Origin: Haberlea rhodopensis
Lineage: Eukaryota; Streptophyta; Magnoliopsida; Lamiales; Gesneriaceae
Direction: 5' to 3'
Assembly: GCA_907163345.1 (NCBI GenBank)
Contig: CAJQUN010000024.1
Location: 5,828,001-5,892,000 of the forward strand
DNA length: 64,000 bases
This document shows, in pieces, positions 32,331 through 43,849 of this stretch. The notes beneath the pieces were generated by a model. That model was not told the DNA's origin and searched no databases. It saw only the letters and a program-made list of their open reading frames with translations. The position numbers and the translations under genes are program-made. Positions within the stretch are counted from its first letter, which is position 1; every line of letters begins with the position of its first letter.

Positions 32331-32756
32331 TCTTTGATTGGTTTTAATGTATGCCTGATTGATGGATAAAAGCAAGTCATTAGTTTGATGATTCTTTTTC
32401 TCATAGCGGAAAAATTTACAATACTTACATATATAAGCTTTCATTTATATATCAAATTAATATTAAAATATAATATTTTTAAATAAAAAATAAATCAAAT
32501 AATATATCAATAATTTTAAATTAATCATATTAATTTATCCATAAAGGATATCCAAACAAGAACCATACAAATATTTTCAAGTATTTTCCCTTAGGAGCAT
32601 GCAATTTTAATTGTTTGTTTGTGTTGTTTTAGTAAAAAATATGAATTTTGTGGTCATTTTTGTCAAGAAACTTGTATAAAGTTTCAAATTTTAAAAAATA
32701 GATTACTGAAAATGTTAATTCAATAATATATACGGAGATGTTATTTACACTCTAAA

Positions 32757-33300
32757 ATTATAAAATGCAACATGATGTGATCCCGTATTTTCACTATTCG
32801 GTAGAGTAAACGCAATAGAAAAAATAAATAGGACCCATGATTTTTTACATGAAAAACCCCTGAAAACGAAGGGAAAAACTACGGGACCTAGTCCAGTATA
32901 AATTTTCACTATAAACAACAAGGATATACAGTGCTTTGGTACAAGAATGAATAAAAAATATATCATCCGAAAAATGTCTTCCCCCTCTGTGAGACCTTTT
33001 ACTCTCTATTTATACAAGGAATGAATAAATCAAAGGAAAAACCATTTCCCCTTCCTTTTAATGGCCGAGAGATTTGTTTTTAATACAAGAAATTAGCCCC
33101 ACTAATTAAGTCCTTAACTCCCACTAATTCCTACACAATTACCCTAACTACTTGCCCCATTCTCGGCAACCTCCCCATAATTTGCCACACTAACTGACAT
33201 TAACTGCTCCATAATGTCCGGAAAATGCGAATCATCCTCTTCGGGTATTTTCTTGTTCGGCAATGATTTTACCCGATGTGGTATAATTCCTCACCACATC
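32757..33300 (-). mobile_element. LTR retrotransposon fragment
   Basis: On the minus strand the sequence contains a TATAAATAGAG promoter-like box (about 33010) and the conserved words ATACTGGACTAGGTCCCGT and TTTTTCATGTAAAAAATC. The same words occur in plus orientation at about 38470-38540, so both are LTR pieces of one family. Boundaries and a target duplication could not be fixed. Confidence 0.5.
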
Positions 33301-33632
33301 ACAACATATTTTGAATTTTTGTATGACAAAATGGTAAAACTGCCTTTTTTCATTCCCCAACTCCCATCCAATCCAAACCAAAACTCGAAAAAAAGCAGTT
33401 CAGATCAACCATTTTCACATCAACCTTATTGTATGTTATTCAATTTATAGTTTCCATTTTTATTTCCTTCAAGTTTTATTAAATTGGTGTGTAAAAATGT
33501 GACTATCGAGTTTCTTTTTTCCCCCCCTCTTAACAACTTTATTTCATGACAATTAAGACCGTATAAATTATAGATGCTTAAAATAAAATCCCGAGCTGAT
33601 CCAATCGACCAATCGAGTTATCACGTTATCCT

Positions 33633-33700
<68 letters not shown>

Positions 33701-34915
33701 ATGTCAAATTAAAAATTTGGTGCTAGAAGTATAAAATGTGTTGATAATAATGAAAGATACAACCGAAACCGATTTTTTTTTAAAATTCGGTGATTTTGAT
33801 TGCTGGGCAATTTCAATTTTGATCTGGTTACTATCCCAAATGATTTTAATCGATATTTACTATTCAAAATTAAATGGTAAACAAGAAATTTCAATATATG
33901 TTACGAGATCATCAATATTAATTAAGTTTAATGATTCGATAATAATATTATTAAATATTATGATTTTTTAATTAAAAAATAAAAATATTGTTTGCATAAA
34001 TCAGTTAATTTAAAATGAATTCACAAATCTTATTATGGTTCCAATGAAATTCTAATTTTTTATAAGGGAAAATGACCAAAAACATAATGTGGTTTTGTCC
34101 AAATTTTATTTTGCAGCTATTGTTCTAACAATTACAGTTTACATCCTCAACTTTCATGAATTGTAACACTTTGCATCATCTTGACTCGATTTTGTGTTTT
34201 TATCAAAAATTTATCACTGCATTTCATCGTCGCCTTACATATTCGAACTTATAGTCACTTAAACTAGCAATTGCAAATGTTTTAAAAAATCAAAATAAAT
34301 ATTTGGGGTGTCAAAATTTCATTTTTCGTAATCGTTAACTAGTGAATTTTGATACTAAAAATATTTTGTTGTATTGTTTAAACATTTGGAATAAATAACT
34401 TAAATGGATCTAAGTTAAAAGTATGTAAGACGATGATCTAATGCGGTGATAAATCTACGGTAAAAATACAAAATCGAGGCAAGATGATGTAAAATATTAC
34501 AATTTATGAAAGTTGTGCATATAAACTGTAATTTTTCAAACAATTATTGTAAACTAAAATTTGGACCAAACTGTAGGATGTTATATCTAATTTTCCCATG
34601 AATGAAAGTCCTAGATTTAAAATGGAAACCAACATTGATTGCAATCTTGGTTTTGACAATAAGTTTTGGCCTAACACACGTACACTATTATCTGTTCTGT
34701 TTGGCCCCTCTTATTTTTACCCAACCAAGAAAATGACAAGGGACTCTTACGTCATTTGCCCATGCAGTCCAGGGACTTTTATGAACATCAAATAATCGAC
34801 TACGCCAATAATAATAATAATAATAATCGACCCATATTTAAACTGGGTCGGCTCCACATTGCGAGGCCCGCATGTGAATTTGGAGCACCGATCTTACAAG
34901 TGGGGGCGGCAATAC
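33300..34915. other. Intergenic, AT-rich, with a 60-bp AT run
   Basis: The stretch holds the (AT)n run at about 33639-33698, poly-T/A tracts and an AAT run at 34805-34828. No gene or bounded element could be supported. Confidence 0.5.
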
Positions 34916-34924
34916 TTGAACTCG

Positions 34925-35018
34925 GGGTTTGTCTTGGGTGCACCCGGTGTTTGGGTGCACCAATACACATACATGTGTATCTATATGTATGTATACCGGG
35001 TGCACCCAAGACAAACCC
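34925..35018. mobile_element. 94-bp MITE with perfect 24-bp inverted repeats
   Basis: The arms 34925-34948 and 34995-35018 are exact reverse complements (outer end GGGTTTGTCTTGGGTGCACC). A perfect 9-bp duplication, TTGAACTCG, flanks the element at 34916-34924 and 35019-35027. The 9-bp duplication points to Mutator-type transposition. It is among the smallest transposon shapes possible, hardly more than its two ends. Confidence 0.88.
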
Positions 35019-35027
35019 TTGAACTCG

Positions 35028-35188
35028 TAGCATTTAAATTCAAATTCTAATTTCTAAATTAATACCAAACAATTATGGAAATCTATAAGTTTTACAAAAA
35101 TATATTTTAAACACTTTATCCAATAGAAAAACAGCACGTAGCTTTACCGATTGCCTCCCTGAAAATTGAGACGTCTATTCTACATCCT

Positions 35189-35231
<43 letters not shown>

Positions 35232-35910
35232 TAATGTTACTATGCACGCATTGCGAGATTGTACAAATGAACAAATAAACAAAAATAATGATGCAATTGT
35301 ATTAAACATATTTGTAATTATATATATGGACAATGGGATTTTTTGAATTTTGAAAAGTGTTATATGAATTGAATTTTGAAAAGTTGGTTATGATAGTCAT
35401 GGATAAGTTATAAGTTTAAAAAATAAATTTTTATGATATTTTTTTATTAAGTAAAAGAAGATTACTTTTTTAAGTTGACAGGGGTATTTTTGTAAAATTC
35501 AATTTGTATCACAAAGTCGGACAACTAAAGGGATCACACTTTATAGCAACGCAAATGGCAAATGTGAGCCAATAGAGTTCATGTGTTGTCGTACTTTTAT
35601 GAGAGCAATGGGACAATTATGCATATGTGCGTCAAATAGAGTCCATGAATTTTGCTACTTTTACTAGAGCAAGGGACGACGAAGTAGAGGTAACAAATAT
35701 TTGGATTTCAAGATGATTAACGAGGATATTATGACCGAAATAATTTTTGGAGAAGACTGACATTTGTGCGTAGCCCAACATTCATTCTTTGATTCATGTA
35801 GAACATGTGTGTATATAATAATAATAATAATAATAGTAATAATAATTGCCTCGGAATTGCCATCCTATTTTGAAGGCTAATTTAATTTAATATAATAAAA
35901 AAGAAAAAAA
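35028..35910. other. Intergenic, no gene seen
   Basis: AT-rich, with AT and ATA microsatellites (35199-35228, 35816-35846). Nothing else could be supported. Confidence 0.5.
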
Positions 35911-37389
35911 TTCAAAAAATAAGGTTAATTGAAAAAATTTAACATTCTATTGTAATTCGCGATCTCGGTATGCGAATTCAACTGTTCTAAAGTTGCGATC
36001 TCGGTATGCGAATTTAACAGTTTTAAAGTTGCGATCTCGGTATGCGAATTTAACTATTTTAAAGTTGCGATCCGGGATTGCGAATTTAACTATTTTAAAT
36101 TTTAAACAAATATTTTTTTATAAAGTTTCAATTCAATATACAATTTCTAATTAGAATGCATCAAATATATTTGTGTTTAAAACATTAGGGACTGGATCAG
36201 GTCCTGAAAATATTAAGGAATAAAAAAAATAATTCTTTTGTAAAGTTGCATTTCAATATACAATTTTTAATTAGAACGTGTCAAATATATTTGTATTTAA
36301 TTATAATTTTTAATCCATAATATTTTCAGGTCGGTTCAGTCCATAATGTTTTAAACCACATAAATAGTTGAAATATGAATTGATGATCTGAAATAGTATA
36401 CAGAGAAATAAATATATGACTTTACATTGAACTCTAAATATTTCTTCCGGTCCAACAAGCACGTCTATATATATCTCGTTGTGGTATTCTAGATGGCTCA
36501 GCTTCCTCTACATTTCGCGTTTGTGATTGAGGAGGTCTAATCCTAGCGCTGTACTCACCAATATCATGATATTATGGAGTCAAGTCGGAGAATGTAACAG
36601 GTGACATATCAAAATGTGGGCGTGACTGTGTAGGACCGGGTACACGAAGCAGAAGATCCGTAAATGAGGTACCCGGTTCTACATATCTATGTCCATATTT
36701 TGATCTCTCACCTGTTATAGTCTCCGACTTGACTCCATAATATCATGATATTGGTGAGTCCAGCGCTAGGATTAGACCTCCTCAATAACAAACACGGAAT
36801 GTAGAGGAATCTGAGCCATCTAGAAGACAACGAGAGATACATAGACGTGCTTGTGAGACCGGATGAAATATTTAGAGTTCAATATAAATAATAATATATT
36901 TATTTTTATGTGTACTATTTCAGATCATCAATTCATATTTCAACTATTTATGTGGTTTAAAACATTATGGACTGAACCAGGCCTGAAAATATTAGGGATA
37001 AAAAATTGTAATTAAATACAAATATATTTGATACATTCTAATTAAAAATTGTATATTGAAATGCAACTTTACAAAAAAAATATTTTTTTTATTCCTTAAT
37101 ATTTTTAGGACCCGGTCCAGTCCCTAATATTTTAAACACAAATTTATTTGATGCATTCTAATTAGAAATTGTATATTGAATTGAAACTTTATAAACAATT
37201 ATTTGTTTAAAATTTAAAATAGTTAAATTCGCAATCCCGGATTGTAACTTTAAAATAGTTAAATTCGCATACCGAGATCGCAACTTTAAAACAGTTAAAT
37301 TCGCATACCGAGATCGCAACTTTAAAATAGTTGAATTTCGTGAATTACAATAGAATGTTAAATTTTTTCAATTAACCTTATTTTTTGAA
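35911..37389. repeat. 1.48-kb long inverted repeat (foldback element or hairpin locus)
   Basis: The two arms, about 730 bp each, mirror each other around a loop of about 25 bases at 36644-36668. The outer ends TTCAAAAAATAAGGTTAATT and AATTAACCTTATTTTTTGAA pair, and the inner ends CCGGGTAC and GTACCCGG pair. By eye the arms are about 85-90 percent identical. Each arm contains tandem 37-bp units around GCGATCTCGGTATGCGAATT, four on the left and about three on the right. A GC-richer core (about 36470-36830, with CAGCTTCCTCTACATTTCG and CTAGCGCTG) may derive from captured gene sequence. No target duplication was found. A transcript would form a long double-stranded RNA. Confidence 0.85.
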
Positions 37390-38085
37390 ACACAAAATCG
37401 ATCTACTTCTTGGTGACATAGATTAATAATACTTTTCTTTCAAATTAAAAACCATACAGCAAATAATATTTCCAAGATATGACTATATAAGAGCCGACAT
37501 GCATAAAGTCTATGTAACAATTCAATCATTATCATAATATTCTTAAAAGTTATATTTTTTAGGAGAATGTTGAGGTTGAATGATAATCAAGAACTTAAGA
37601 CAATGTTTTCGGAAATAGAAAAGAAAAAAACAATTATTTAAAAAAATTCCTAAATGCAGAAACAGGGTTTCATGACACTCTTGATTCAATATCTCCGAAC
37701 ATAATTATATTATAATAATAAATATATAATTTTTTCCTCGAGCACGTTAAGAAATACGCTTTAGTTTTAACGTTGGTTTGAACTCATGTTCCTATCATTT
37801 TGAGAGAAGTTTATGTGCTAGAAATGCATTTCTATTAATTTCTTTTTCCAGAAAATTGAGGGCGTTTACACCACATCAACAACATAAGCCGGAATGTGAT
37901 AGACAATTATTTGTCCAAATTATGAAGCATTACCAGTTGATAAAGATTTGAATTATTAATGATGTCATATGACATATTGATTTTCTCGGGTAAAATCCAT
38001 TTATGAAGATACAAACTCTAAAAACGCCGAGCAGAAGTTAGACCGAAGAGATGGTTACCGAACACAGTATACTGATCAGCATATT
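37390..38085. other. Intergenic, no gene seen
   Basis: AT-rich sequence between the long inverted repeat and an LTR fragment, without supported features. Confidence 0.45.
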
Positions 38086-38089
38086 ATCG

Positions 38090-38560
38090 AGCATCCTTTA
38101 CCCTCTTCGGGATTTTGGTCAAAGTGTAGCGGAAGACCCGGTCATAATTAAAACTAATTAACCGGCTGGGATTGAACATGCATTAATGGGGCGGATTTCT
38201 CGGACACGCTTGGCTCCCATCAAGCCACGATCAAAGGACATCATGTTGCTGGTTTTTCACGAGTTAGTTACTGAGGACAACCCTATAAATACCCTTAGAT
38301 AACCTCATAGCAGGGGTGTGATTTTTCTGGGCAAAAAGACTCCGAAGAGAGCAAACTTATGTCTGTTCGGTCCTTTTTGTTATTTCTCTAAAAATATTCG
38401 TGTAAGTCATTGAGCGATTATTTTTGTGTCCAGAAAATCTTGTAAATCATCAATATTTATAGTGAAGTTTTATACTGGACTAGGTCCCGTGGTTTTTCTC
38501 TCAATTTGAGGGTTTTTCACGTAAAAAATCTTGGTGTGTTTATCGTTATTTTGCATTAAC
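38090..38560 (+). mobile_element. LTR retrotransposon fragment (LTR 3' part)
   Basis: It carries a promoter-like CCCTATAAATACCC (38281-38294) and the family words TTATACTGGACTAGGTCCCGT (about 38470, first 20 bases conserved) and TTTTTCACGTAAAAAATC, shared with the inverted copy at 32757-33300. No internal genes or paired LTR are present, so it is a remnant or solo LTR with unresolved ends. Confidence 0.5.
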
Positions 38561-38883
38561 ACGTTATTTTACCTTATAGTCAAAATCTCGAATCACATCA
38601 ATTAACATAATAGGACATAAGACGAGTAGAACTAAAGTTAAATCAACATAATAATTATTAACCTTATAATTAAAGTTAATTCGGCATGAACTTTCTAGCT
38701 GTCACACTTCATCCAGTAGTCTAGCGCTGATAGAGGAACATTATTCTTAAAATATTCTCATCTTCTTTTTATTTTTAATGTTTTCATATTTGCATCACTT
38801 GTATATATAATTTCTAAGCATGGTAAATTATTCTTTTCTTATTATTGTAATTTCATTTATCCCCAAATCCAGTTTTATTAAAC

Positions 38884-39213
38884 TGTTGGGGTACAACAAA
38901 TGTCATTGTTGTTTGACCAATCGAAACGTGGTGTTTATGCTGCTGTACGGTTCAAAATATTTGAATTGCCCCGTTACCATCGGCTATATCTTGGTAAAGC
39001 GGCAAACACTTGATCCTATAACAATTAGTATCAAAGCTAATGTCGCGTGTTCGATTCATATGAGTTGCAATAAAGTGCAATTATTGATATGAGTATTGTT
39101 GGGATACAACAATCGTCATTGCTGCGTGATCGATATAAACGTGGTGATTGTGCTTCTGTATGGTTCAAAAGATTTGAGTTGCACCATTACCATCAGCTAT
39201 AGTTTTTTATAAA
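38884..39213 (+). mobile_element. TRIM element, second family copy
   Basis: The LTR-like blocks at 38884-39023 (TGTTGGGGTACAACAA to ATCCTATAACA) and 39097-39213 (TGTTGGGATACAACAA onward) flank about 70 bases. These include a decayed primer site (TTAGTATCAAAGCT) and TGAGTTGCAATAAAGTGCAATTA, the same internal words as the copy at 24095. The right LTR runs into an AT microsatellite and is truncated. Confidence 0.75.
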
Positions 39214-39214
39214 G

Positions 39215-39254
<40 letters not shown>

Positions 39255-40560
39255 GTGTAAATACTATCACTTGTATTAATAAAAATAATTTAAAAAATGA
39301 TATAATTATTGCTCTCGTGAGAAGATATTTTGTGGCTTAATTAAAAAGCAAGGAGCGGGAGAGCACACGATTTCTGAACTACTTTGAAGAGCGTGTACCA
39401 ATGCGGTAGGTCTTTCACGTCAACAAGTGTTGGACGACATAATCTTCAAATTCAGATTCCTTTTGGCAATTTACTCAATGATATTATTAATAAATAATTT
39501 TATCCGATTTATAAATAAGTATTTTATCTTACATGATTTATAAAATATAACAAATTATCTTCATAACATGTCATATTTGAAGGTAATGAGCTATTCACAA
39601 ATCACTAAGGGATATATTATCCATTTTCAAATTATAAGAGGGCGATTTTTGAAAATCATATGGGGACAAAATACATATAATATTGAAAAACCGACAGCAA
39701 ATCCCACAGAAAAACGTTAGCAGACATCTCAGATAATTTTCTAGCTTATAACATTTGAACTTTTAAAACAAAGACAATAGACATCATTTTTTTTAATTTT
39801 TAGCAAATAAATTATTTTTATCACTACAGATTTTGTGTACCCAAATGCACACTCGTTAAAATGTGTATATATGCGTGGAGGATGCTACAAGAGGCAAATT
39901 TTAAAAAAAATATTATAAAAATTTTAAAAATTCAATGAAATATTTACAATCCTGGATCGCGGATCTAGTTTTAACTTCGTATTCTAAAATCAAGAATTTA
40001 CAATATGTGATTGCAAATTATGAACACCAGATAATTTATACGCATTTTACAAATTCGTGATCTTGGAATACGAATTTAAAGCTAGATTCACGATTTATGA
40101 TTGCAAATTATGATAAAAACGTAAACATTTTTATTAATTCCTTGAATTCAAAGACAGATCCTTAAAATCTCAGAGATAGATCACACCGATATATTTTATT
40201 TAATTTGGAGGAGTCTTTATTACGTGTGTTTATAATTATTTATTTAAAATTTATTTATGTTATTTTATTTAAAATTAGAAAATTATTTTGAAGTAAATAC
40301 TAAAATAAAAAAATAATGTAATGAAGAAAATCTAACACATACCTGCTCTGTATTTACATTGATATATTTGGGTGGAAAATAAATATAAAAGGGAAACGAG
40401 AAAAGAAGAAGAAATAAAAAGAAACTGAAAATACGGTATAAAAATACGTACGCTTTAATAATCATCTTGCTCGTCTATCTCTCATTCAATGCTTTACCGA
40501 ACTCACCACCACACTTTCCTATCCACATTCAACCCCCTTTTCCCACTCTTCTTTAACACC
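39255..40560. other. Intergenic, promoter side of the GATA gene
   Basis: AT-rich with no gene visible. The final part (40490-40600) becomes pyrimidine-rich (CCTATCCACATTCAACCCCC), typical of a plant 5' leader. A possible 5'-UTR intron is bounded by CAG/gttttg near 40602 and an acceptor at ttcttccag, about 40703. Confidence 0.45.
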
Positions 40561-40706
40561 TCATCTTCCTCCCACAGTCCCACTGCTTCACCTTATATTC
40601 AGGTTTTGTTAATTATTTGATGATTTTTTGGTATATCTTTTCCCAGGAAGAAGTGATTCTCTGTGTATATTTACTTCATTGCATGTGGGTTTTTTTCTTC
40701 CAGGGA

Positions 40707-41772
40707 ATGGAGTGTGTGCAAGAGGCTTTGAAAAGCGGGGCCGGGGTGGAGACGGCGGACGAGAACGATTTCTTTTGTGGATGACTTTTGGGGTTATAAC
40801 GGCGGGACTAACTGTGTTGCTGGAGATGACTTCTTTGTTGACCAACTTCTGGATTTCTCCAATGGCTTTACAGAAGCAGAAGGACAGTCGTTGCCACTGG
40901 AGGAATCGGAGGAGATGGAACAAGAGAAGGAAAAAAACCGCTATGTTTCACAGGAGAAGCTTGAAAACTCAGGCTGTATCCTCAGAAGAAGATTTTGGGC
41001 CTCTGCCTTGCTGTGAATTTAGCGTTCCGGTAAGCCTGAATCTGGTCGTTTTCAATGTAAAAATAATGTAACGTTTTGGGATTGTTCAGAAAAAGAAGAA
41101 AATTCTGAAAAGGTGATATTTTTATACTTTCAGGCGGAAGGATTGGAGAGTTTAGAATGGTTATCCCACTTCGTTGAGGACTCATTTTCTGAGTACTCTC
41201 TCACCGAGAAATTGCCACACAATCCGGTGGCGTATATGTCCAGACCGGCGGTTACGGTGCAGGAGCAGCGCTGTTTCGCCACGCCGGTTCAAACCAAGGC
41301 CAGAACAAAGAGGGCCCGGACCGGGGTGCGCGTTTGGCCGGTTTTGTCCCCCTCACTCACAGAATCATCCACGTCCTCTTCTTCCTCAACGTACTCCACG
41401 ACGTCGGTCCAAGGGAAAACCGCCGAGCAGCTGCTTGGAAATTCGCTCGTCAAGAAGCACAAAAGGAAACCGGCTATAGTCCTCGGTAACGGCGGAGGTG
41501 CGGTGGCGGCTCAGCCGAGGAGATGCAGTCATTGTGGCGTCACAAAGACCCCACAGTGGCGGGCCGGTCCAATTGGGTCGAAGACGCTTTGTAATGCATG
41601 CGGAGTGAGGTTCAAGTCCGGCCGGCTTCTACCCGAATACCGACCCGCTTGCAGTCCAACTTTCTCGTCGGAACTGCATTCCAACAACCACCGGAAAGTT
41701 TTGGAAATGCGTCTGAAGAAGGAGTCCGAAATGGAAGGCGGCGGCCTGGCTTCGGCGGTTCGGAGTTTTTGA
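40707..41772 (+). CDS. GATA-type zinc-finger transcription factor; exon 1 carries apparent frameshifts
   Basis: Two exons, 40707-41029 and 41134-41772, with a GT-AG phase-0 intron. Exon 2 carries [18 protein letters not shown], an [12 protein letters not shown] basic stretch, and the class A GATA finger C-X2-C-X18-C-X2-C ([12 protein letters not shown] to [20 protein letters not shown]). These are hallmarks of Arabidopsis GATA5/6/7-type factors, which act in the nucleus on GATA promoter motifs. The expected start MECVQEAL (ATG 40707) runs into TGA after 25 codons. The acidic domain [15 protein letters not shown] is in the next frame (possible ATG 40777), and [15 protein letters not shown] before the intron is in the third. 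Two single-base gains, near 40770 and 40965, would explain this. It is either a recent pseudogene or an assembly error. Exon 2 is intact. Confidence 0.85.
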
Positions 41773-42490
41773 AGAATTAGCACCCGTGATAGCAGGTAGG
41801 AAAAATCAGTTTCAGTAGAGGAATTTTAAATTTAATGCAGGAAGAGTTGAAACCGGGGTTGTAGAGAACCGGTTAACGTACTTATGAACCCGGTTTAATT
41901 AGTGTACATTCTTTTTCGAGGGCAGACCGAACAGGCCCATGGTTTGGTGAAGTAATGGTTAAACTTTAAATTTTGATTTTAAATGACGAGTATCTTTAGG
42001 TGTATGTGTCATTTCAAATCTACTATCATAATTACCGTTACGTTTACATTAATTTATTTTTTGTTATCATAAATACTGTTATATTTACATAAATTAGTAA
42101 AAAGACACTAATATAAATTCAACTAAACAATTTAATAGATTTACAATCAATAATTTGAAATTCATAGTTTCAAATCTCGGGATCCAAATGCATTATTAGT
42201 TAACTCTTTCCTGAATTCTTTTGTTTGTCATTATTTAGGGGTTAGTGTTTTGGTGGCTTTAAAATAAAAGCGTGGGGGGGAGGCTGTTTGAAAAGCTAAA
42301 AATGTTTTAAGTGGTAAGAAGCGCGGGACGCCACAACTTCACCAAGGATGGGTGGGTGGGAAAAAATTAGCCATGGCGTGAGTTTTAAGCATTTTTAGCT
42401 TTTCCCACTTTTATGAAAATTCATGGGATTATTTGGTGAAAATATTAAACTATTTATTTAATTATTTGTATATTTGTACAAAGTTGGAGA
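41773..42490. other. 3' flank of the GATA gene
   Basis: The probable 3' UTR of the GATA gene is followed by AT-rich DNA. No separate gene or element could be supported. Confidence 0.45.
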
Positions 42491-42496
42491 TTTAGT

Positions 42497-43095
42497 GGGT
42501 GTTTGCAAACTGCTTATCAGTATTTCAGACAAAAAAATCAGATTTTGAGTGTTTTATTTAATTGCTCGTGTTATTGTTTTCTCTAAAAATAATCAGAAAT
42601 TGAGAAACAGATCATGACATGTTTTTTACTGCTTTAAGTTGTTTGGTGGCAATTTTGTAATTAATTGAAGTTTATTACGCTATTTTTTATTTTAATAGCA
42701 AACACTCAATGATTTTACTTAAAATCAACTTTTCCCAACTTTAAACAAAAGCAACATGGAAGTGCTTTGAATAAGCAATTACAAAAACACCCTTAAGTGT
42801 GCTTTTACAAAATGCTTATCAGCTTCAGACAAAAAAACAGATTTTGAGTGTTTTCTTTCATTGCTTCTGCTATTGTATCTCTACAAATAAGAAGAAAACA
42901 GTGGAAGCTGAAAAGCAGGTCATGACATGCTTCTAACTGTTTTAAATTATTTGGTGGCAAATTTGTAATTAATTGAAGTTTATTAAGCTGTTTTTTTTTT
43001 ATTTTGATAACCAATATTCAATGATTTTGCTTAAAAGCATTTTTTTTCAACTTTAAACAAAAACAACATTAAAGTTTTGAATAACCAATTTCAAA
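42497..43095. repeat. Tandem duplication, two units of about 300 bp
   Basis: The units at about 42497-42796 and 42800-43095 share TGCTTATCAG, CAGATTTTGAGTGTTTT, CATGACATG, GTAATTAATTGAAGTTTATTA and AACTTTAAACAAAA in the same order, about 80 percent alike by eye. Non-coding. Confidence 0.75.
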
Positions 43096-43245
43096 CACAC
43101 TCTACGTCAATAATATTTTGGTTTGATTTGAAATTTACGAGTTAAATTTGTAGGCTATTAATTACATGAAGTTATTATTTCAAATTCTAAACAAGTGTAA
43201 TTAGTGTGACATTGAAATTGTGGATGTTGATGTGCTGTATTTTGG

Positions 43246-43354
43246 GGAAATTTTTGGGTGCACTCGGTACACTCAAAGAATCTATATGCGTATATACATA
43301 TATTGTGTATATGTGTTGGTTTTTTGGTGCATCTTAGTGCACCAAAAAATTTCC
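43246..43354. mobile_element. Small foldback MITE
   Basis: GGAAATTTTTGGGTGCACT at the left end and the reverse complement GGAAATTTTTTGGTGCACT at the right end differ at one base. The interior is TATATA-rich. The GGTGCAC core resembles the 94-bp MITE at 34925, so the two may be related. A target duplication was not found. Confidence 0.65.
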
Positions 43355-43536
43355 ATCTGTATTTGTGTAAATACAAATTGCCACATATATATCTATAGCC
43401 GCTTATCGGACGCACCAAAAACGATCGGTTTCGGATCCAGTAATTTCGGATCCGATTCGTTCCCAACCGGTTTCAACCCGTAACCGATTTTTTTGAATTT
43501 TTTTTCTTCAAAAAATCGATGAAATTGTTGTTTGGA

Positions 43537-43598
43537 GGATTCGAACACGCGATTATCATCTTCTATTCTGCAGCTCTAACCAATTGAGCTAATGCGCC
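43537..43598 (-). mobile_element. tRNA-like head of a SINE or tRNA relic
   Basis: On the minus strand it begins GGCGCATTAGCTCAATTGG (D arm, A box) and ends with the B box GTTCGAATCC. The acceptor 3' strand that should pair with GGCGCA is missing and an A-rich stretch follows, so this is not a functional tRNA gene. GC-richer decayed repeats (ACCGGT and CCGGTT words) occupy 43430-43840. Confidence 0.6.
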
Positions 43599-43849
43599 TT
43601 TGTATTTTTTAACTGAACTTCAAAATATTTATCTAAATAAAAAAAAAATTAATTTTTTAAAAAATAACGGATCCGGTTTTCGTTCAGCCCGAAATCGGTA
43701 AGATACCGGTTCCGGAACAGTAGAACCGATCTGGCCTGGTATCTTACCGGTCCGGACCAGTTCAAAACCGATTACGTTGCCGGGACCGGGCTAATCGACC
43801 GATTTTGGATCGACTTTGAATTGACCCGACCCCGTCAAACAGCCCTCTA

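Noticed and set aside
35957..36090. Regular 37-bp repeats reminiscent of a CRISPR array
   Set aside because: The units are contiguous tandem repeats without unique spacers, are mirrored in the other arm of an inverted repeat, and lie in a plant genome.
43537..43598. Possible functional tRNA gene on the minus strand
   Set aside because: D-arm and B-box motifs are present, but the acceptor 3' strand does not pair with GGCGCA and no terminal T-run of the right kind follows; a SINE head or relic fits better.
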